A stretch of 64,000 nucleotides of DNA from Actinomyces oris (lineage in GTDB: Bacteria > Actinomycetota > Actinomycetes > Actinomycetales > Actinomycetaceae), in assembly GCF_001929375.1 (NCBI RefSeq), contig NZ_MSGO01000005.1:62001-126000 (forward strand), read 5' to 3'. Numbering within the stretch: the stretch's first letter is position 1; each line of letters begins with the position of its first letter. Positions 33,502-43,690 of this stretch are shown here, one piece after another. A program made the position numbers and the translations under genes. Under the pieces are notes generated by a model. That model saw only the letters and a list, made by a program, of their open reading frames with translations, was not told the origin of the DNA and did not search any database.

Positions 33502-35829
33502 TCAGCTGGAGCGACGCGCGGCGGACAGGCTTCTGCGCGCCTCGAAGACACCGTCGATGCGCCGCAGGGCCGCCAGCGTGTGGTCCAGGTGCCCGGCCTC
33601 GGCCAGCTCGACGACGAACCGCCCGGTGACGACCCGGTCCCGGCTCGTGCCGATGCTGGCGCTGACGAGGTTGACGTGGCTGTCTGCCAGCGCCCTGGTG
33701 ATGTCGGCGAGCAGGCCCCCGCGGTCCAGGGCCTCGACCTCCACCTGGACCAGGTAGGCGGACTGGGCGTGATCCGCCCAGGAGACGGTGATGAGGCGCT
33801 CGGGCTCGCGCTGGAGCTGATCGACGTTCTGGCAGTCGGCCCGGTGCACCGAGACACCCGAGCCCCTGGTGATGAAGCCGACGATGGGATCACCCGGCAT
33901 GGGGGTGCAGCAGCGCGCCAGCTTGACGTAGACGTCGCCCTCATCCATGCCGGCGACGACGACTCCGGCATCGGCCGTTCGTGGGCGCCGGTGCGTCGTG
34001 GCCCGAGTGGGCAGGATCCCCTCCGCGAGGGTCTCCTCGGCGCCGTCCTCCCCACCCATGGTGGCCACCAGGGTGTCGACGACGTGCTGGGCGGACACGT
34101 GCCCCTCACCCACCGCGGCGTACAGGCCGTCGATGTCGACCTTGTCGAGGGTCTTGGCCACGTTCATGAGAGTCTCGTGACTCATGAGACGCTGAAGGGG
34201 AAGGTTCTGCTTGCGCAGGGTGCGGGCGATGGCGCCCTTGCCCTCCTCAATGGCTTCCTCGCGGCGCTCCTTGGAGAACCACGAACGTATCTTGTTGCGG
34301 GCCCGGGTGGAGGCCACGAAGGAGAGCCAGTCACGCGAGGGACCGGCGTTAATGGCCTTGGAGGTGAAGACCTCCACCGTGTCACCGTTCTCCAGTCGCG
34401 TGTCCAGGGGCACCAGTCGGCTGTTGACGCGCGCGCCCACGGTGCGGTGGCCGACCTCGGTGTGGACGGCGTAGGCGAAGTCCACCGGGGTGGCTCCCGC
34501 GGGCAGGGCCAGGACGTCGCCCCTGGGAGTGAAGACGTAGACCTGGTCCCCGGCCATCTCGTAGCGCAGGGCGTCGAGGAACTCGGTGGGGTCCTGGGTC
34601 TCCTTCTGCCAGTCGACGAGCTGGCGCAGCCAGCCCATGTCGCCCTGGTCGGAGTCTCCGGGCCTGCCTCCCAGGGCGCTGGGGCCCGAGGCGTTGGGGT
34701 CCTCCTTGTAACGCCAGTGCGCGGCCACGCCGTACTCGGCCATGCGGTGCATCTCGTGGGTGCGGATCTGGATCTCCACCGGTTTGCCCCCCGGTCCCAC
34801 GACAGTCGTGTGCAGGGACTGGTAGAGGTTGAACTTGGGGACGGCGATGTAGTCCTTGAAGCGCCCGCTCATGGGGGTCCAGCGCGAGTGCAGGGAGCCG
34901 AGCACCGCGTAGCAGTCCTGGACGGTGTCGACGATGACCCGCACCGCCACCAGGTCGTAGATGTCGTCGAAGTCCTTGCCCCGCACGATCATCTTCTGGT
35001 AGATCGAGTAGTAGTGCTTGGGTCGCCCGGTCACGGCGCCCTTGATCTTGTTGACCCTCAGGTCCTCCTCGATCTGGAGGCGGACCTGGCGCAGGTACTC
35101 CTCACGAGCCGGGGCCCGCTCAGCCACCATGTGCTCGATCTCCTCGTACACGCCCGGGTAGAGGGCCTTGAAGGACCGGTCCTCCAGCTCCCACTTGATC
35201 GTGTTCATCCCCAGACGGTGGGCCAGGGGCGCATAGATCTCCAGGGTCTCCTTGGCCTTGCGGGCGGCGTTCTCCGCGGAGACGTACTTCCAGGTGCGGG
35301 CGTTGTGAAGCCGGTCGCCGAGCTTGATGACCAGAACCCTGATGTCCTTGGACATCGCGATGATCATCTTGCGCACCGTCTCGGCCTGGGCGGCCTCCCC
35401 GTACTGGAGCTTGTCGAGCTTGGTGACGCCGTCGACGAGCAGGCTGATCTCGTCGCCGAAGTCGGCACGTAGGCGCTCGAGGGTGTAGTCGGTGTCCTCC
35501 ACGGTGTCGTGCAGGACGGCTGCCGCCAGGGTCTGGGCCGTCATCCCCAGCTCGGCCAGGATGGTCGCCACTGCCACCGGGTGGGTGATGTAGGGCTCCC
35601 CGGACTTGCGTCGCTGGCCGGCGTGAGCCTTCTCCGCCACCTCGTAGGCGCGCACGATGAGGCTCGTGTCGGCCTTGGGGTGGTTGGCGCGCACCGCGCG
35701 CAGCAGCGGCTCGATGGCCGCTGGTGTGGAGTGTCCCCGGGAGCCGAACCACGCCAGACGGCTGCGCACACGCGAGCCGGGGACAACACTGTCACCTGAC
35801 GTGTCCGGGGTGTTCTTCGTCTCCGTCAT
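33502..35829 (-). CDS. relA: Bifunctional (p)ppGpp synthetase/hydrolase (Rel)
   Basis: Makes and degrades the alarmone (p)ppGpp; 775 residues. The HD hydrolase domain has [13 protein letters not shown] and [12 protein letters not shown] with intact metal-binding HD. The synthetase has [15 protein letters not shown] and [18 protein letters not shown]. The TGS domain is [22 protein letters not shown] near residue 430, and the C-terminal zinc-finger and ACT regions are [18 protein letters not shown] and [19 protein letters not shown]. Both activities look intact, as expected for the single long Rel of actinobacteria. The ATG at 35829 is 6 nt after TATGAT, so it is probably leaderless and transcribed separately from apt. 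Confidence 0.97.
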   Translation of the reverse strand: MTETKNTPDTSGDSVVPGSRVRSRLAWFGSRGHSTPAAIEPLLRAVRANHPKADTSLIVRAYEVAEKAHAGQRRKSGEPYITHPVAVATILAELGMTAQTLAAAVLHDTVEDTDYTLERLRADFGDEISLLVDGVTKLDKLQYGEAAQAETVRKMIIAMSKDIRVLVIKLGDRLHNARTWKYVSAENAARKAKETLEIYAPLAHRLGMNTIKWELEDRSFKALYPGVYEEIEHMVAERAPAREEYLRQVRLQIEEDLRVNKIKGAVTGRPKHYYSIYQKMIVRGKDFDDIYDLVAVRVIVDTVQDCYAVLGSLHSRWTPMSGRFKDYIAVPKFNLYQSLHTTVVGPGGKPVEIQIRTHEMHRMAEYGVAAHWRYKEDPNASGPSALGGRPGDSDQGDMGWLRQLVDWQKETQDPTEFLDALRYEMAGDQVYVFTPRGDVLALPAGATPVDFAYAVHTEVGHRTVGARVNSRLVPLDTRLENGDTVEVFTSKAINAGPSRDWLSFVASTRARNKIRSWFSKERREEAIEEGKGAIARTLRKQNLPLQRLMSHETLMNVAKTLDKVDIDGLYAAVGEGHVSAQHVVDTLVATMGGEDGAEETLAEGILPTRATTHRRPRTADAGVVVAGMDEGDVYVKLARCCTPMPGDPIVGFITRGSGVSVHRADCQNVDQLQREPERLITVSWADHAQSAYLVQVEVEALDRGGLLADITRALADSHVNLVSASIGTSRDRVVTGRFVVELAEAGHLDHTLAALRRIDGVFEARRSLSAARRSS

Positions 35830-35835
35830 TGACGC

Positions 35836-35841
35836 ATCATA
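35836..35841 (-). promoter_or_regulatory. Candidate -10 element (TATGAT) of leaderless relA
   Basis: TATGAT on the minus strand ends 6 nt before the ATG at 35829. It is close to the -10 consensus. It lies in the 112-bp gap after apt. Confidence 0.5.
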
Positions 35842-35941
35842 TAGCGGTCAGCTCACGGAGGCGTGCCGGCGCGACACCACGCCCGAATCAGCCGTGGCTG
35901 TGGACGGGGCGAGGCGGAGGCGCCACTCGATTCTCGTCGTG

Positions 35942-36499
35942 CTAGAAGATGACGATCGAGTCGACCTCACGCCCCTGGAGCTGGCGGCGACCGCCGAGAT
36001 CGGACAGCTCCAGAAGCATGCAGATGGCCTCCACCGAGGCGCCGGCCTGCTCAATGAGGGAGATGGACGCGGCGGCCGTCCCACCGGTGGCCAGAACATC
36101 GTCGATGACCAGGACGCGCGCGCCCTTGGTGACGGTCTCGGGCCTCAGCTCCATCCGGGCCGTGCCGTACTCGAGTGCGTAGTCCACGCCGATGACCGGG
36201 CCGGGCAGCTTGCCGCCCTTGCGCACCGTGATCATTCCGACCCCGAGCCTCACCGCCAAGGGCGCCGCCAGGATGAAACCGCGCGACTCAAGCCCCGCGA
36301 TCGCATCGATCCGACCCTGGTAGTGATCGGCCAGCCCCTCGACGAGCTCGGCGAAGGCCCGTCCATCGGTCAGGAGCGGAGTGATGTCCCGGAAGAGGAC
36401 CCCCGGCTCGGGGAAGTCGGGAATCTCGCGCAGGTGGCTCATGACCAGCCTGGTCAGAGACTCGGGCACCGACTCGGAATAGGCCACGGGAGCGGTCAT
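35942..36499 (-). CDS. apt: Adenine phosphoribosyltransferase
   Basis: Converts adenine and PRPP to AMP. 185 residues with IPDFPEPGVLFRDITPLL at the N-terminus, GLESRGFILAAPLA, VRKGGKLPG, EYGTARMELR and the PRPP-binding loop VLVIDDVLATGGTAAASI. The ATG overlaps the secF stop as ATGA, so apt is translated from the end of the yajC-secD-secF operon. The same order is found in Mycobacterium and Streptomyces, just before relA. Confidence 0.96.
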   Translation of the reverse strand: MTAPVAYSESVPESLTRLVMSHLREIPDFPEPGVLFRDITPLLTDGRAFAELVEGLADHYQGRIDAIAGLESRGFILAAPLAVRLGVGMITVRKGGKLPGPVIGVDYALEYGTARMELRPETVTKGARVLVIDDVLATGGTAAASISLIEQAGASVEAICMLLELSDLGGRRQLQGREVDSIVIF

Positions 36500-37599
36500 C
36501 TGCGCTTCTTCTTCCTTTTTGGCTGAGCCGCCACGCCGAGGTGGTGGCCGGGAGTGACTGGTGAGGCGGCCGGAGCCGCATCAATCTTAGCCAGTTCCTC
36601 GGCGTCGTCACCGGCCTCCTCCCGACGGTGCTGGCGCGCCGCGGCGACCTTGGCGGCATGTTCCTTGATGCGCTTCTCGCGTGAGCGCAGGTCCACCAGG
36701 AGGGGGGTGGCCAGGAAGATCGAGGACAGGGTCCCGGCGATCATGCCGATGAACAGCGTCAGAGCGATGTCACGCAGCGTTCCCGCGCCCAGGATGAAGG
36801 CGCCGACGAACAGAAGCGAGGCCACCGGAAGCACACCGACCACGGAGGTGTTGATCGATCGGATGAAGGTCTGGTTGACCGCCAGGTTCGCGAGCTCGGC
36901 GTAGGTGGATCGGCTCTGGGACTCGAAACCCTCAGTGTTCTCCCGGATCTTGTCGAAGACCACCACCGTGTCGTAGAGGGAGTAACCCAGAATCGTCAGC
37001 ACACCGATGATCGTGGCCGGGGTGACCTCGAATCCGGACAGGGCGTAGATGCCCACGGTGACGATAATGTCGTGGCACAGGGCGAGCAGGGCCGCAGCCG
37101 CCATCTTCCAGGTGCGGAAGTACGCCCAGATGAGCAGTCCGACGAAAATGAAGAACAGCACCAGTCCTCGAATCGCCTTCTTCGTGACGTCGGAGGACCA
37201 GGTCGGTCCCACAGTCGTCGCTGAGACGTTGGAGGCGTCGGTCTTGTAGGCGGTGGCGAGCTGACCGGCCAGCGAGTCGAGGCGCTGCTTGCTCAGCTGG
37301 TTGGTCTGCACCCGTACCGACGACGACCCCATGGTCGTCACCGAGGAGCTGGCCGCCAGATCGCTCTTGGAGAGGACCTCGTTGGCGGGACGCTCTGAGG
37401 GAGAGGACAGTCCCGTGACCGTGATCTCCGAACCGCCCTTGAAGTCGATGCCCGGGGTGAGTCCCACGGTGCCCAGGAGCGTGGCCGAGCCGAGGATGAT
37501 GACGACGGCGATGAGGTACCAGATCCTCCGTTTGCCGACGAAGGCGATGGACGTCTTGGCCGAGTAGAGCTCGTTACCGAGCGTGGCGAGAGACTTCAC
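36496..37599 (-). CDS. secF: Protein translocase subunit SecF
   Basis: A membrane subunit that, with SecD, uses proton motive force to aid Sec export; 367 residues. It has six membrane helices: one at about residues 28-46, then a periplasmic domain with the conserved GLTPGIDFKGGSEI. The five-helix bundle follows with LCHDIIVTVGIYALSGFEVTPATI, GYSLYDTVVVFDKIRENTEG and QTFIRSINTS. The C-terminus is a basic cytosolic tail ending KRKKKRR. It overlaps secD and apt by 4 bp each (ATGA both times). Confidence 0.96.
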   Translation of the reverse strand: MKSLATLGNELYSAKTSIAFVGKRRIWYLIAVVIILGSATLLGTVGLTPGIDFKGGSEITVTGLSSPSERPANEVLSKSDLAASSSVTTMGSSSVRVQTNQLSKQRLDSLAGQLATAYKTDASNVSATTVGPTWSSDVTKKAIRGLVLFFIFVGLLIWAYFRTWKMAAAALLALCHDIIVTVGIYALSGFEVTPATIIGVLTILGYSLYDTVVVFDKIRENTEGFESQSRSTYAELANLAVNQTFIRSINTSVVGVLPVASLLFVGAFILGAGTLRDIALTLFIGMIAGTLSSIFLATPLLVDLRSREKRIKEHAAKVAAARQHRREEAGDDAEELAKIDAAPAASPVTPGHHLGVAAQPKRKKKRR

Positions 37600-39662
37600 T
37601 TCGTCTCACCGTCCTTTCCCTTGTCGGCCGCGACATCGACCGCGTCACCCTCCTGCTGCTCAGCCTCATCGTCGGCGGCCTCGCCGTCGGAGTCGTCGGC
37701 TGCACGCTCCGGGCTCTCGGCGTTCCTGCGGGCCTCGGCCTTGCGGCGCGCCAGTGACCCGGCCACACGGTCGGCGACGACCTCGCGCCCCTTGCCGTAG
37801 GTCGAGGAGGTCGCCCCGAGGTGCTCGGGGTCGAGGCCGGAGAGCCGGTGCCCCTCACCGAAGAAGCGGAAACGGATGATCCACTCCATCAACGGGTGGG
37901 TGAAGAAGATGATGATGGCCAGGTCCACGCACGTGGTCACCCCCAAGGTGAAGGCGAACCCCTGAACCCCGCCGACGGCCAGGAAGTACAGGACGATCGC
38001 GGCCACGAGGTTGACGGCGTCGGAGATGAGGATCGTGCGTCGGGCGTGCTTCCATCCCTCATCGATCGCGGTCCTCAGGGTCCGTCCCTGACGCACCTCG
38101 TCACGGATGCGCTCGAAGTAGATGATGAAGGAGTCAACCGTGATACCGATGGAGATGATGAGTCCGGCCACCCCCGCCAGGGACAGGCGGTAGCCCATGG
38201 TCGCGCTCAGTGCCGCGATGACCAGGTAGGTGCCGGCCGCTGCCACCACCAGGGAGGCCACGGCCACCACCGCCAGGCCACGGTACTGCCAGGCCAGGTA
38301 GAGGATGATGAGGGCGAAGCCGATGAGCCCGGCGATCAGGCCATTGCGCAGCTGCTCGGTCCCCAACGTGGCGGAGATCTGCTGCTCGGACTGGACCGTG
38401 AAGCTCAGCGGCAGTGAGCCGAAGGAGAGCTGGTTGGCCAGCGTGTTGGCCTGGTTCTGGGTGAAGCCACCAGTGATCTGGACCCGACCGTCGGTGATGG
38501 GCGAGTGAACGGTCTCGTTGAAGCCGGAGGCCATGATGGTCAGGCCGTCCAGGACGATGGCGAACTGGGCCTTGTCCCCGCTGTTCTGAGCCTGGGAGTT
38601 CTTCTGAGCGCCCTGCGCGCCGGCGGCGCGCGCCTGGTCGCGGTAGGCCAGCAGCCGCTTGGACAGCTCGGAGAACTTCTTGGTGCCCTCAGCGTTGAAG
38701 GCCAGCGAGACGACCCACTGGTTGGTGGCCTGACCTCGGGAGTCGGTCTCCAGCCCCGAGTTGGCGCTCTTGAGCTCGGTCCCGGTGATCTCGGCCGGGC
38801 CGAGGATGTAGGCGCCGTGGTGCTGGGAGCCGGCCTCCTTGGAGCAGGAGATGACGGCGACCTTGGGGTCCTGCGTCTGCCCCGTGAGATTCTTCGGGTC
38901 GGAGCAGTCGGTCATGTAGCCGTCGTAGAGGAGCTTCTCGGTGATCCAGGAGTCCGATGAGTTCGTCTTGTCCTGAGCGGGGAGCGGGTCGGAGGAGATG
39001 ACGCCGTCCTGGTTGACATCCGCCAGCTGCTTGGCGATCGCCTCGGGAGTCCTGGGCTGTGCCGTGGACTGGGCCGTGGGCTGCGCGGTGGGCGACGGGG
39101 TCGCGGTCGGCTGCTCGTCCTCGCCTGAGCCCTCCTCAGTGCCCTCCGAGTCCGCTGCCGGCTGAGTCGCCTCGCTGCTGGCGCTCGGGCTGGGCTGAGC
39201 CGTCGGCGTCGGGGTCGCCGCACCGGAGGGGTTCTGGCTGGCGATGTTCTTAGCGGCCTGCTGGGCGCTGCCCGGCAGGACACGCAGGACCGGGCGGAAG
39301 TACATGACGGCCGAGGTGCGCACCAGCTCCAGAGTGGCCTGGCTGGGCTTTCCGGGCAGCGAGACCACGATGTTCTGACCACCCTGGCGGGAGATCTGCG
39401 CCTCGGAGACACCGGAGGCGTCCACGCGCTGGCGGATCACCTCGATGGCCTGCTCGACATCACTGTCACTGATCGCCGAGCCGTCGGAAGTGGTGGGCGT
39501 CAGAATGAGCTGGGTACCGCCCTCGAGGTCGAGGGCGAGCCCGGGAGTGAGCGAGGCCTTGTGCCTCATGCTTCCCGCCACGAGAGCGCCGAAACCGATG
39601 ACGAGGACGAGGATGAACATCAGGAGGCGGCGCCCTGGGCGCTTTCGCTGCTTACTGGACAC
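37596..39662 (-). CDS. secD: Protein translocase subunit SecD with disordered extracytoplasmic insert
   Basis: 688 residues. Helix 1 lies at 13-31, then the P1 domain opens with LALDLEGGTQLIL. An insert at about 144-206 is almost all Pro, Thr, Ser, Gln, Glu and Ala and interrupts P1, followed by ADVNQDGVISS. The C-terminal helices hold GLAGLIISIGITVDSFIIYFERIRDE-like blocks in two parts, and the end is a charged Glu/Asp/Ala-rich tail. The start is a GTG at 39662 (VSSKQRKRPGRR) with AAGGGA 6 nt before it; the longer open frame upstream is not coding. Coupled to secF by ATGA. Confidence 0.95.
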   Translation of the reverse strand: MSSKQRKRPGRRLLMFILVLVIGFGALVAGSMRHKASLTPGLALDLEGGTQLILTPTTSDGSAISDSDVEQAIEVIRQRVDASGVSEAQISRQGGQNIVVSLPGKPSQATLELVRTSAVMYFRPVLRVLPGSAQQAAKNIASQNPSGAATPTPTAQPSPSASSEATQPAADSEGTEEGSGEDEQPTATPSPTAQPTAQSTAQPRTPEAIAKQLADVNQDGVISSDPLPAQDKTNSSDSWITEKLLYDGYMTDCSDPKNLTGQTQDPKVAVISCSKEAGSQHHGAYILGPAEITGTELKSANSGLETDSRGQATNQWVVSLAFNAEGTKKFSELSKRLLAYRDQARAAGAQGAQKNSQAQNSGDKAQFAIVLDGLTIMASGFNETVHSPITDGRVQITGGFTQNQANTLANQLSFGSLPLSFTVQSEQQISATLGTEQLRNGLIAGLIGFALIILYLAWQYRGLAVVAVASLVVAAAGTYLVIAALSATMGYRLSLAGVAGLIISIGITVDSFIIYFERIRDEVRQGRTLRTAIDEGWKHARRTILISDAVNLVAAIVLYFLAVGGVQGFAFTLGVTTCVDLAIIIFFTHPLMEWIIRFRFFGEGHRLSGLDPEHLGATSSTYGKGREVVADRVAGSLARRKAEARRNAESPERAADDSDGEAADDEAEQQEGDAVDVAADKGKDGETK

Positions 39663-39865
39663 GTGGTCCCTTCCTGGGGTGGAGTGTGCTCGAGCGCATG
39701 GCCCGAAGGCTGAGGTGAGTGTGGGTTGGGATGCTTGGCGGGCACGACCATGAGACGCACCGAATCCAGTGGACTCGGCCAGGCGGGCGGCCAAGCGCAG
39801 GCGAGGCCTGCAGGGCGCCACTGGGCGCATTCACACCGGCGTCATGGGAGTACGTCAGCGCGCTA

Positions 39866-40228
39866 TCAGGACTGCGGCTCGGCCGCGTCCTGCGCGGATT
39901 CACGGATGTCGTCGTCGGTCTGCTCGACGTCGGCGCCGGACTCCTCGTGGGCGGAGGCGGAGCCGAAGGGCGGCTCCTCGATGGCGGCGATCGCCCGCTT
40001 GCTCCACAGGGTCTCGTCGCCCAGCGGCGTGGCCAGGGTGACCACGTCACCGTCGACCTCGACGACCGTCCCGTAGAAGCCGCCGATGGTGCGGACCCAG
40101 TTGCCGGGGACCAGGCCCTTCTCAGTACGGCGCTTCTGCTCCTCCTGCATCGCGCGCTGCCTGCGGCTGACGAACCACATCATCAGGAGCATCCCGATGA
40201 GCATGATCCAGATGAAATACGACGACAT
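39866..40228 (-). CDS. yajC: Preprotein translocase accessory subunit YajC
   Basis: 120 residues. A single N-terminal helix (SYFIWIMLIGMLLMMWFV) is followed by the basic RRQRAMQEEQKRR and a small beta domain with GNWVRTIGGFYGTVVEVDGDVVTLAT, the YajC signature. An acidic tail rich in Glu, Asp and Ala follows. It partners SecDF at the membrane. The ATG at 40228 has GGAGAGG upstream; extra upstream codons in the open frame are not similar to YajC. It is 203 bp upstream of secD. Confidence 0.93.
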   Translation of the reverse strand: MSSYFIWIMLIGMLLMMWFVSRRQRAMQEEQKRRTEKGLVPGNWVRTIGGFYGTVVEVDGDVVTLATPLGDETLWSKRAIAAIEEPPFGSASAHEESGADVEQTDDDIRESAQDAAEPQS

Positions 40229-40300
40229 GGAGGCCTCTCCGTTTCGACTAGGCAGTCTCGGCTGATGCAGACCTACGACTGTCACAGGCCGGCGGTGGCG

Positions 40301-40306
40301 AGTCTA
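40301..40306 (-). promoter_or_regulatory. Candidate -10 element (TAGACT) for yajC-secDF-apt
   Basis: TAGACT on the minus strand lies in the 174-bp gap between ruvB and yajC, giving a leader of about 65 nt. An AT-rich patch at 40365-40395 lies further upstream. No clear -35. Confidence 0.3.
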
Positions 40307-40402
40307 TGGCACGTGGGCCAGAGCCTTACCCACCGTTGGCGAGTGGTCGGGCACAACTGGGTACCAACCGATTACAAAATGGTCACATTACCCGGTTGTC
40401 GC

Positions 40403-41443
40403 TCAGGAGAACAATGATCCGTCGGCCGGGGGCTCAAGTCCCAGATGGCTGTAGGCCGCCGGCGTGGCCGCCCGCCCCCGTGGGGTGCGCACTACCAGCC
40501 CCTCGCGCACCAGGTAGGGCTCGGCCACGGTCTCCACCGTCTCGGGCTCCTCCCCCACACTGACCGCCAGCGTCGTCAGCCCCACCGGGCCACCGCCGAA
40601 CCGGGTGCACAGAGCCTCGAGCACCTGGCGGTCCAGACGATCCAGCCCCAGCGCGTCGACCTCGAAGACATCCAGGGCACCACGGGCCGCCGTGAGGTCC
40701 AGCCGGCCGGGCCGCCCGTGCACTTCCGCCCAGTCCTGGACACGGCGCAGCAGCCGGTTTGCGATACGAGGTGTGCCGCGGGAGCGTGAGGCCAGCTCCT
40801 CGGCGGCGTCCGCCTCCAGGCTCACGCCCAGCAGGCCTGCACTGCGCGTGAGGATCCGGGTGAGCTCGCCCGGCCCGTAGTAGTCGAGGTGCCCAGTGAA
40901 GCCGAAGCGGTCACGCAGCGGCGCGGGCAAAAGACCCGCCCTCGTGGTGGCTCCGACGACGGTGAAGGGGGGCAGGGACAGGGGGATGGAGGTGGCGCCG
41001 GGCCCCTTTCCCACGACGATGTCAACGCGGAAGTCCTCCATCGCCAGGTAGAGCATCTCCTCGGCGGTCCGTGCCAGGCGGTGGATCTCGTCGATGAACA
41101 GCACGTCGCCCTCCTCCAGGGAGGACAGGATGGCCGCGAGGTCTCCGGCGTGCTGGATGGCCGGCCCCGAGGTCAGGCGCAGAGAGCCGTCCACCTCGGC
41201 TGCGATGATCATGGCCAGGGTGGTCTTGCCCAGTCCGGGCGGCCCCGACAACAAGACGTGGTCAGCCGTCACCCCGCGGGCCAGGGCCGAACGCAGCACC
41301 ACCGAGAGCTGGCCTCGCACCACCTCCTGCCCGGTGAAGTCCTCCAGGCGCTTGGGTCGCAGGGCCGCCTCTGCGGCACGCTCGGTGGCATCGGCGCCGC
41401 CGCCGACCAGGCGCTGCCCGTCGAGCTCATCGGGCTCAGCCAC
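40403..41443 (-). CDS. ruvB: Holliday junction branch-migration helicase RuvB
   Basis: 346 residues. The motor of the RuvAB complex: [12 protein letters not shown], Walker [14 protein letters not shown] near residue 66, Walker [14 protein letters not shown], sensor [19 protein letters not shown] with the arginine finger, and the C-terminal winged helix ending [10 protein letters not shown]. The start overlaps the ruvA stop by 8 bp. The order ruvC-ruvA-ruvB-yajC-secD-secF-apt-relA is the common actinobacterial one. Confidence 0.97.
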   Translation of the reverse strand: MAEPDELDGQRLVGGGADATERAAEAALRPKRLEDFTGQEVVRGQLSVVLRSALARGVTADHVLLSGPPGLGKTTLAMIIAAEVDGSLRLTSGPAIQHAGDLAAILSSLEEGDVLFIDEIHRLARTAEEMLYLAMEDFRVDIVVGKGPGATSIPLSLPPFTVVGATTRAGLLPAPLRDRFGFTGHLDYYGPGELTRILTRSAGLLGVSLEADAAEELASRSRGTPRIANRLLRRVQDWAEVHGRPGRLDLTAARGALDVFEVDALGLDRLDRQVLEALCTRFGGGPVGLTTLAVSVGEEPETVETVAEPYLVREGLVVRTPRGRAATPAAYSHLGLEPPADGSLFS

Positions 41444-42089
41444 GGTGCCCGCCCCCCAGCCATCTCAGGGAGGCCCGCAGCAGTGCCGCCATGTCCGGTT
41501 CCCGGTCGGCCTCAGCGGCATCAGCCGTCACGGCGGTGACGGCCTGGCGCGCGCTGGCCTCGTTCCAGCCGAGCTGCACCAGGGCGGCGACGACGTCGGC
41601 GTGGGGCTCGGGACCGTCGCTGGTCAACGTCTCCGCCCCTCCGGCGGTCTGCGCAGCCGTTTGCGCGACCCCGAGATCGTCCTCGGTCACAGGGCCCAGC
41701 TTATCGGCCACGTCCAGGATGACGCGCTGAGCCCCCTTGGGGCCGAGGCCGGGTACCCGTGTGAGGGCGGCGACGTCCTGGGAGGCGATGGCCCGCCTGA
41801 GCGCGTTGGGCGTGTGGACGGCCAGCATCGCCAGCGCCAGCTTGGCTCCAACCCCCTTGGCACTCATCAGGGTGCGGAAGCTGTCCCTCTCATCGGTGTC
41901 GGCGAAGCCGAACAGCGTCAGCGAGTCCTCACGGACAACCATCTCGGTGTGGACGAGGGTCTCCTCACCGACCCTGAGGCCGGACAGGGTGGTGGGCGTG
42001 GCCTGGATGCTCATGCCGACGCCACCGGTCTCGATGACGGCGCCGGTGAGGCCGACACTGAGGACAGTGCCGCGCAGGGAGGCGATCAT
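41436..42089 (-). CDS. ruvA: Holliday junction-binding protein RuvA
   Basis: 217 residues, slightly longer than the usual 200. Domain I OB fold begins [20 protein letters not shown]; domain II has the helix-hairpin-helix motifs [15 protein letters not shown] and [19 protein letters not shown]. Domain III at the end ([21 protein letters not shown]) contacts RuvB. The ATG at 42089 opens the conserved sequence; about 83 further upstream codons in the frame are non-coding. Located 115 bp downstream of ruvC. Confidence 0.95.
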   Translation of the reverse strand: MIASLRGTVLSVGLTGAVIETGGVGMSIQATPTTLSGLRVGEETLVHTEMVVREDSLTLFGFADTDERDSFRTLMSAKGVGAKLALAMLAVHTPNALRRAIASQDVAALTRVPGLGPKGAQRVILDVADKLGPVTEDDLGVAQTAAQTAGGAETLTSDGPEPHADVVAALVQLGWNEASARQAVTAVTADAAEADREPDMAALLRASLRWLGGGHRG

Positions 42090-42204
42090 GGGCGACTTCT
42101 CCTGGGTGTTCTCAGCGGGTCGAGTGGTTTCAGGCCGACTCGACGGACGCCGACAGGGCTCGAACAGACGTTCGGATCCTAGCAGCCCGGGGTCTGCAGG
42201 GTCC

Positions 42205-42885
42205 TCAGCGCCGCACCCGGCGCGGGTCGACGGCGCCGGTGCGCCGGGCCGCGGCCTGGGCGGCGGCCCACTGGCGCTGTGCCGGCGTGCGGGCCGAGAC
42301 ACGCACCGCTCCCCCGGCGGAGACCATCTCGGTGGCATCGTCCGTTCCCGTTCCGCCCCCGCGCCAGCCGTGGCAGATCGCCTGGGCCAGGGCGTCGGCG
42401 GCGTCGGCCGGCCGGGGCGGGGAGCTCAGACCGAGAATGCGGGTGACCATGGCCTGGACCTGGGACTTGTCCGCTGTTCCCGACCCGGTGACGGCGGCTT
42501 TGGCCTCACTAGGGGTGTGCTGGGCGACCTCCAGGCCCGCGCGCGCCGCCGTGGCCATCGCGGTGCCCATGACCTGCGCGACCCCGATGACGGAGCGCAG
42601 GTTGTCCTGCGCGAAGACCCGCTCGATGGAGACCACCGATGGGCCCAGGCGGGCGATCCAGTCCTCGATGGCCTCGGTGATGGTCAGCAGCCTCAGCTCG
42701 GGGCTCTGAGACGACGGCGTGCGAACCACGCCGACCTCCACCAGACGGACCTGACGGCGAGGGTCGACGTCCACGCATCCCAGACCGCAGCGGGTCAGCC
42801 CGGGATCGATTCCCAGGACCCGCTGCTGGGTGACGACGGCGCGGGCCGAACGCGGCCGGGAACCGGCGACGTCCAGAGGGCTCAG
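42205..42885 (-). CDS. ruvC: Crossover junction endodeoxyribonuclease RuvC with no standard start codon
   Basis: Resolves Holliday junctions. Conserved blocks are [15 protein letters not shown] (catalytic Asp in GIDPG), [13 protein letters not shown] (catalytic Glu), VGVAQVMG-like region, [22 protein letters not shown] and [14 protein letters not shown] (catalytic Asp pair). Oddity: in this frame no ATG, GTG or TTG occurs between the upstream yebC region and the first conserved block. The first standard start is a GTG at 42774, which would delete the catalytic aspartate. A CTG at 42885 overlaps the yebC stop as CTGA, matching the 4-bp overlaps elsewhere in the window, so I place the start there (226 residues). 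A start at the GTC at 42834 (VTQQRVLG) or a sequence error is also possible. Confidence 0.8.
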   Translation of the reverse strand: MSPLDVAGSRPRSARAVVTQQRVLGIDPGLTRCGLGCVDVDPRRQVRLVEVGVVRTPSSQSPELRLLTITEAIEDWIARLGPSVVSIERVFAQDNLRSVIGVAQVMGTAMATAARAGLEVAQHTPSEAKAAVTGSGTADKSQVQAMVTRILGLSSPPRPADAADALAQAICHGWRGGGTGTDDATEMVSAGGAVRVSARTPAQRQWAAAQAAARRTGAVDPRRVRR

Positions 42886-43646
42886 TCCTCGTCGCCTGCG
42901 AACTCGGCGGCCACCTCCGGGCTGAGGTCCACCGAGGTGTAGACGTTCTGGACATCGTCGGAGTCCTCCAGGGCGTCGATGAGGCGGAAGACCTTCCGGG
43001 CTCCTTCGACGTCGACCTCCACCTTGGTGCCGGCGACGAACTGGACCTCGGCGGAGTCGTAGTCCATCCCCGCCGCCGTCAGAGCGGTACGCACGGCGAC
43101 GATGTCACCGGGCTCGGAGTAGATCTCGAAGGACTCGCCCATGTCCTCGACCTCCTCGGCGCCGGCCTCCAGGACGGCCATGAGGATGGAGTCCTCGTCC
43201 ACGCCGTCGGCCTTGGCGACCTCGACGACGCCCTTGCGGGTGAAGTTGTAGGCCACCGAGCCCGGGTCGGCCAGGTTCCCGCCGTTGCGGGAGAAGGCCA
43301 CGCGCACGTCGGAGGCGGCCCGGTTGCGGTTGTCGGTGAGGCACTCGACGAGGAAGGCGACCCCGCCGGGGCCGTAGCCCTCGTACATGATGGTCTGCCA
43401 GTCGGCGCCACCGGCCTCCTCGCCGCTGCCGCGCTTGACGGCGCGGGTGATGTTGTCCGCCGGCACGGAGTTCTTCTTGGCCTTCTGGATGGCGTCGAAC
43501 AGGGTGGGGTTACCGGTGGGGTCACCGCCGCCGGTGCGGGCGGCGACCTCGATGTTCTTGATGAGACGTGCGAAGAGCTTGCCGCGCTTGGCGTCGATGG
43601 CGGCCTTCTTGTGCTTGGTGGTGGCCCACTTGGAGTGACCCGACAT
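42882..43646 (-). CDS. YebC/PmpR-family transcription or translation regulator
   Basis: 254 residues, full length for the family. It begins [29 protein letters not shown], the family's most conserved block (split here: [15 protein letters not shown] and [15 protein letters not shown]). It continues with [52 protein letters not shown] and the acidic C-terminal domain. Members bind DNA or act on ribosomes stalled at proline stretches. The ATG at 43646 has AAGGAG 5 nt upstream. It is directly upstream of ruvC, as in most bacteria. Confidence 0.95.
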   Translation of the reverse strand: MSGHSKWATTKHKKAAIDAKRGKLFARLIKNIEVAARTGGGDPTGNPTLFDAIQKAKKNSVPADNITRAVKRGSGEEAGGADWQTIMYEGYGPGGVAFLVECLTDNRNRAASDVRVAFSRNGGNLADPGSVAYNFTRKGVVEVAKADGVDEDSILMAVLEAGAEEVEDMGESFEIYSEPGDIVAVRTALTAAGMDYDSAEVQFVAGTKVEVDVEGARKVFRLIDALEDSDDVQNVYTSVDLSPEVAAEFAGDED

Positions 43647-43690
43647 AAGTGCTCCTTGGGAGTCGATGATGAGGGCGCGGCCGAACGTAC

